A program made the position numbers and the translations under genes. A stretch of DNA of 64,000 nucleotides from Streptomyces sp. NRRL F-5630. Lineage in GTDB: Bacteria > Actinomycetota > Actinomycetes > Streptomycetales > Streptomycetaceae. Of this stretch, positions 61,810-64,000 are shown piece by piece (within the stretch, counting starts at the first letter, position 1; each line of letters begins with the position of its first letter). The stretch lies in NCBI RefSeq assembly GCF_000719475.1, contig NZ_JOGO01000007.1, positions 62,001 to 126,000 of the forward strand, in the 5' to 3' direction. The notes under the pieces are model-generated. The model had not been told where the DNA came from. It ran no database searches and saw only the letters and a list, made by a program, of their open reading frames with translations.

Positions 61810-64000
61810 ATGACAGAGGACCTCTCCCCGGCCGAGCGGTACGCGGCCAGCCGCCGTCGCACCGCCGAAGCCGCCACCGCGCTCGGTGCCTTCCGCGAGA
61901 TGTACGAGTTCGGGCTCGACCCCTTCCAGATCGAGTCCTGCCAGGCCCTGGAGGCGGGCAAGGGCGTACTCGTCGCCGCCCCCACCGGCTCCGGCAAGAC
62001 GATCGTCGGCGAGTTCGCCGTGCACCTCGCCCTGCGCCAGGGCAAGAAGTGCTTCTACACCACGCCCATCAAGGCGCTCTCCAACCAGAAGTTCGGCGAC
62101 CTCAGCAAGCGCTACGGCGCCGACAAGGTCGGTCTGCTCACCGGTGACAACAGCGTCAACGCGGACGCCCCCGTCGTCGTCATGACGACCGAGGTGCTGC
62201 GGAACATGCTCTACGCGGGCAGCCCGGCGCTCACCGGGCTCGGCTATGTCGTCATGGACGAGGTGCACTACCTCTCCGACCGCATCCGGGGCGCCGTCTG
62301 GGAAGAGGTGATCATCCACCTGCCGGAGTCGGTCACGCTCGTCTCGCTCTCGGCGACCGTCTCGAACGCCGAGGAGTTCGGCGACTGGCTCGACACCGTC
62401 CGCGGCGACACCGAAGTGGTCGTCTCGGAGCACCGGCCCGTGCCGCTCTTCCAGCACGTCCTCGCCGGGCGCCGGCTGTACGACCTCTTCGAGGAGGGCG
62501 GGGGCCGCAAGCGCGCGGTCAACCCCGACCTGCTCCGCATGGCCCGCATGGAGGCCGGACGCACCGGTTACGGCGGCAAGCGGCGCGGGCGCGAGGCCGA
62601 CAGGGAGCGCGAGCGCCGCCAGCGCAGCCGGACGTGGACCCCGGGCCGCCCCGAGGTGATCGACCGGCTCGACTCCGAGGGCCTGCTCCCCGCCATCACC
62701 TTCATCTTCAGCCGCGCGGGCTGCGAGGCCGCCGTGCAGCAGTGCCTCTTCGCCGGGCTGCGCCTCAACGACGAGTCCGAGCGGCTCGCCGTGCGCGAGA
62801 TCGTCGAGGAGCGCACCGCCTCGATCCCGCCCGAGGACCTGCACGTCCTCGGTTACTTCGAGTTCCTGGAGGGCCTGGAGCGGGGCATCGCCGCGCACCA
62901 CGCCGGGATGCTCCCGACCTTCAAGGAGGTCGTCGAGGAACTCTTCGTACGGGGCCTGGTCAAGGCCGTCTTCGCGACCGAGACCCTCGCGCTCGGGATC
63001 AACATGCCCGCGCGCTCCGTCGTGCTCGAAAAGCTCGTCAAGTGGAACGGCGAGCAGCACGCCGACATCACGCCCGGCGAGTACACCCAGCTCACCGGAC
63101 GCGCCGGTCGGCGCGGCATCGACGTCGAGGGGCACGCCGTCGTGCTGTGGCAGCGCGCCATGAGCCCCGAGCACCTCGCGGGCCTGGCGGGCACCCGTAC
63201 GTATCCGCTGCGCTCCAGCTTCCGGCCCTCGTACAACATGGCCGTCAACCTGGTCCAGCAGTTCGGGCGGCACCGCTCGCGCGAGCTCCTGGAGACCTCC
63301 TTCGCGCAGTTCCAGGCCGACCGCTCCGTCGTCGGCATCTCCCGCGACGTCCAGCGCAACGAGGCGGGGCTCGCGGGCTACAAGGAGTCGATGACCTGCC
63401 ACCTCGGGGACTTCGAGGAGTACTCGCGGCTGCGCAGGCAGCTCAAGGACCGCGAGAACGAACTCGCCCGCGAGGGCGTCAACCAGCGGCGCGCAGCCGC
63501 TGCCGCCGCGCTGGAGAAGCTGCGCCCCGGGGACATCATCCACGTGCCCACGGGCAAGTTCGCCGGGCTCGCCCTCGTCCTGGACCCGGGCGTCCCGGCG
63601 GGGCGCGCGGTCGGCGGTCGCCGCGGGCGCGACTTCGACGCGTTCGACGGGCCCCGCCCGCTCGTGCTCACCGCCGAGCGGCAGGTCAAGCGGCTCAACA
63701 GCGTCGACTTCCCGGTGCCCGTCGAGGCCCTGGACCGGATGCGGGTGCCGAAGTCCTTCAACGCGCGCAGCCCCCAGTCCCGCCGCGACCTCGCCTCGGC
63801 GCTGCGCACCAAGGCCGGGCACCTCGTCCCCGAGCGGCACCGCAGGGGCCGCGCCGAGGCCGCGGACGATCGCGAGATCAACCGGCTGCGCGCGGAACTG
63901 CGCGCCCACCCCTGCCACGGCTGCTCCGAGCGCGAGGACCACGCCCGCTGGGCCGAGCGCTACCACCGGCTGCTGCGCGACACGAAGCAGCTGGAACGCC
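61810..64000 (+). CDS. DEVH-box RNA/DNA helicase (HelY/Mtr4-like), 3' end outside window
   Basis: 730 residues visible, open at the right edge. SF2 motifs: Q-region LDPFQIESC, Walker A APTGSGKT, Ib TTPIKALSNQKF, DEVH in VVMDEVHYLSD, SAT in SLSATVSN, IV ITFIFSRAGCE, V ATETLALGINMPARSV, VI QLTGRAGRRGID. The remainder resembles the Ski2/Mtr4 stalk (LRPGDIIHVPTGKFAGLALVL). Actinobacterial members of this type are annotated HelY; RNA surveillance is likely. A TAGGCT hexamer (61794-61799) 10 bases before ATG and no ribosome site suggest a near-leaderless mRNA. Confidence 0.92.
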   Translation, partial: MTEDLSPAERYAASRRRTAEAATALGAFREMYEFGLDPFQIESCQALEAGKGVLVAAPTGSGKTIVGEFAVHLALRQGKKCFYTTPIKALSNQKFGDLSKRYGADKVGLLTGDNSVNADAPVVVMTTEVLRNMLYAGSPALTGLGYVVMDEVHYLSDRIRGAVWEEVIIHLPESVTLVSLSATVSNAEEFGDWLDTVRGDTEVVVSEHRPVPLFQHVLAGRRLYDLFEEGGGRKRAVNPDLLRMARMEAGRTGYGGKRRGREADRERERRQRSRTWTPGRPEVIDRLDSEGLLPAITFIFSRAGCEAAVQQCLFAGLRLNDESERLAVREIVEERTASIPPEDLHVLGYFEFLEGLERGIAAHHAGMLPTFKEVVEELFVRGLVKAVFATETLALGINMPARSVVLEKLVKWNGEQHADITPGEYTQLTGRAGRRGIDVEGHAVVLWQRAMSPEHLAGLAGTRTYPLRSSFRPSYNMAVNLVQQFGRHRSRELLETSFAQFQADRSVVGISRDVQRNEAGLAGYKESMTCHLGDFEEYSRLRRQLKDRENELAREGVNQRRAAAAAALEKLRPGDIIHVPTGKFAGLALVLDPGVPAGRAVGGRRGRDFDAFDGPRPLVLTAERQVKRLNSVDFPVPVEALDRMRVPKSFNARSPQSRRDLASALRTKAGHLVPERHRRGRAEAADDREINRLRAELRAHPCHGCSEREDHARWAERYHRLLRDTKQLER

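Noticed and set aside
1..64000. CRISPR arrays, rRNA genes, prophage or transposase genes
   Set aside because: No regularly spaced direct repeats, no rRNA-like sequence and no such protein families were found.

Overview
The window is a high-GC actinobacterial chromosome segment, almost certainly Streptomyces. The evidence is the chaplin genes (one short, one long with a sortase motif), mycothiol ligase mshC, a gylR-glpFKD glycerol operon, and a complete Pup-proteasome locus. Many genes start with GTG, several starts overlap stops as GTGA, and several genes carry a TAGGCT-like -10 a few bases before the start codon. No transposase, integrase, CRISPR array, rRNA or prophage was seen. The gene order from the chaplins to the Tat genes looks, from memory, like the S. 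coelicolor block around chpC/chpH, gyl, metH, proteasome and tatAC.

Bases 1-6253 (minus strand) hold the most unusual content, a four-gene operon. It encodes an EPSP-synthase-like domain fused to an acyl-CoA ligase, an acyl-CoA dehydrogenase, a FabI/FabL-type SDR with Y-x6-K, and a 2,4-dienoyl-CoA-reductase-like flavoprotein cut by the window edge. This set fits the shikimate-derived cyclohexanecarboxyl-CoA (CHC-CoA) starter-unit pathway known from ansatrienin producers. Its consumer (PKS or omega-cyclohexyl fatty acid synthesis) is not in view. A tRNA-Leu(GAG) gene with terminator lies just upstream of the operon.

Bases 7252-24020 hold an M20 peptidase, chaplins chpH and chpC, small conserved proteins, an aldo/keto reductase coupled to a RecD2-like protein with decayed helicase motifs, an F420/LLM oxidoreductase behind a perfect palindrome, a ferritin-like protein, CorA, and the mshC group (histidine phosphatase, DUF3090, SCO1664-family protein, mshC). 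A PAC2 protein and a second LLM protein follow. Bases 24232-29699 are the glycerol regulon: gylR, glpF, glpK, glpD, with a shared motif upstream of gylR and glpF. Then come metH, a HAD phosphatase, two tandem paralogous solute-binding lipoproteins, an orphan NarL-type regulator, a RecB-like nuclease and a site-2 protease.

Bases 42285-58580 are the protein-turnover region: trmI, a membrane-anchored hypothetical protein, ferredoxin, arc (proteasome ATPase), dop, pup, prcB, prcA, a divergent lacI/MFS pair, pafA, two FKBP prolyl isomerases, and pafB/pafC. Pup is encoded with C-terminal GGE, so it is ready for PafA without deamidation. Dop should then serve as depupylase, ARC and PrcAB degrade pupylated proteins, and PafBC are WYL regulators. 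The window ends with two small proteins, tatA, tatC, a diacylglycerol-kinase-like gene with a probable CTG start, and the 5' part of a DEVH-box helicase.
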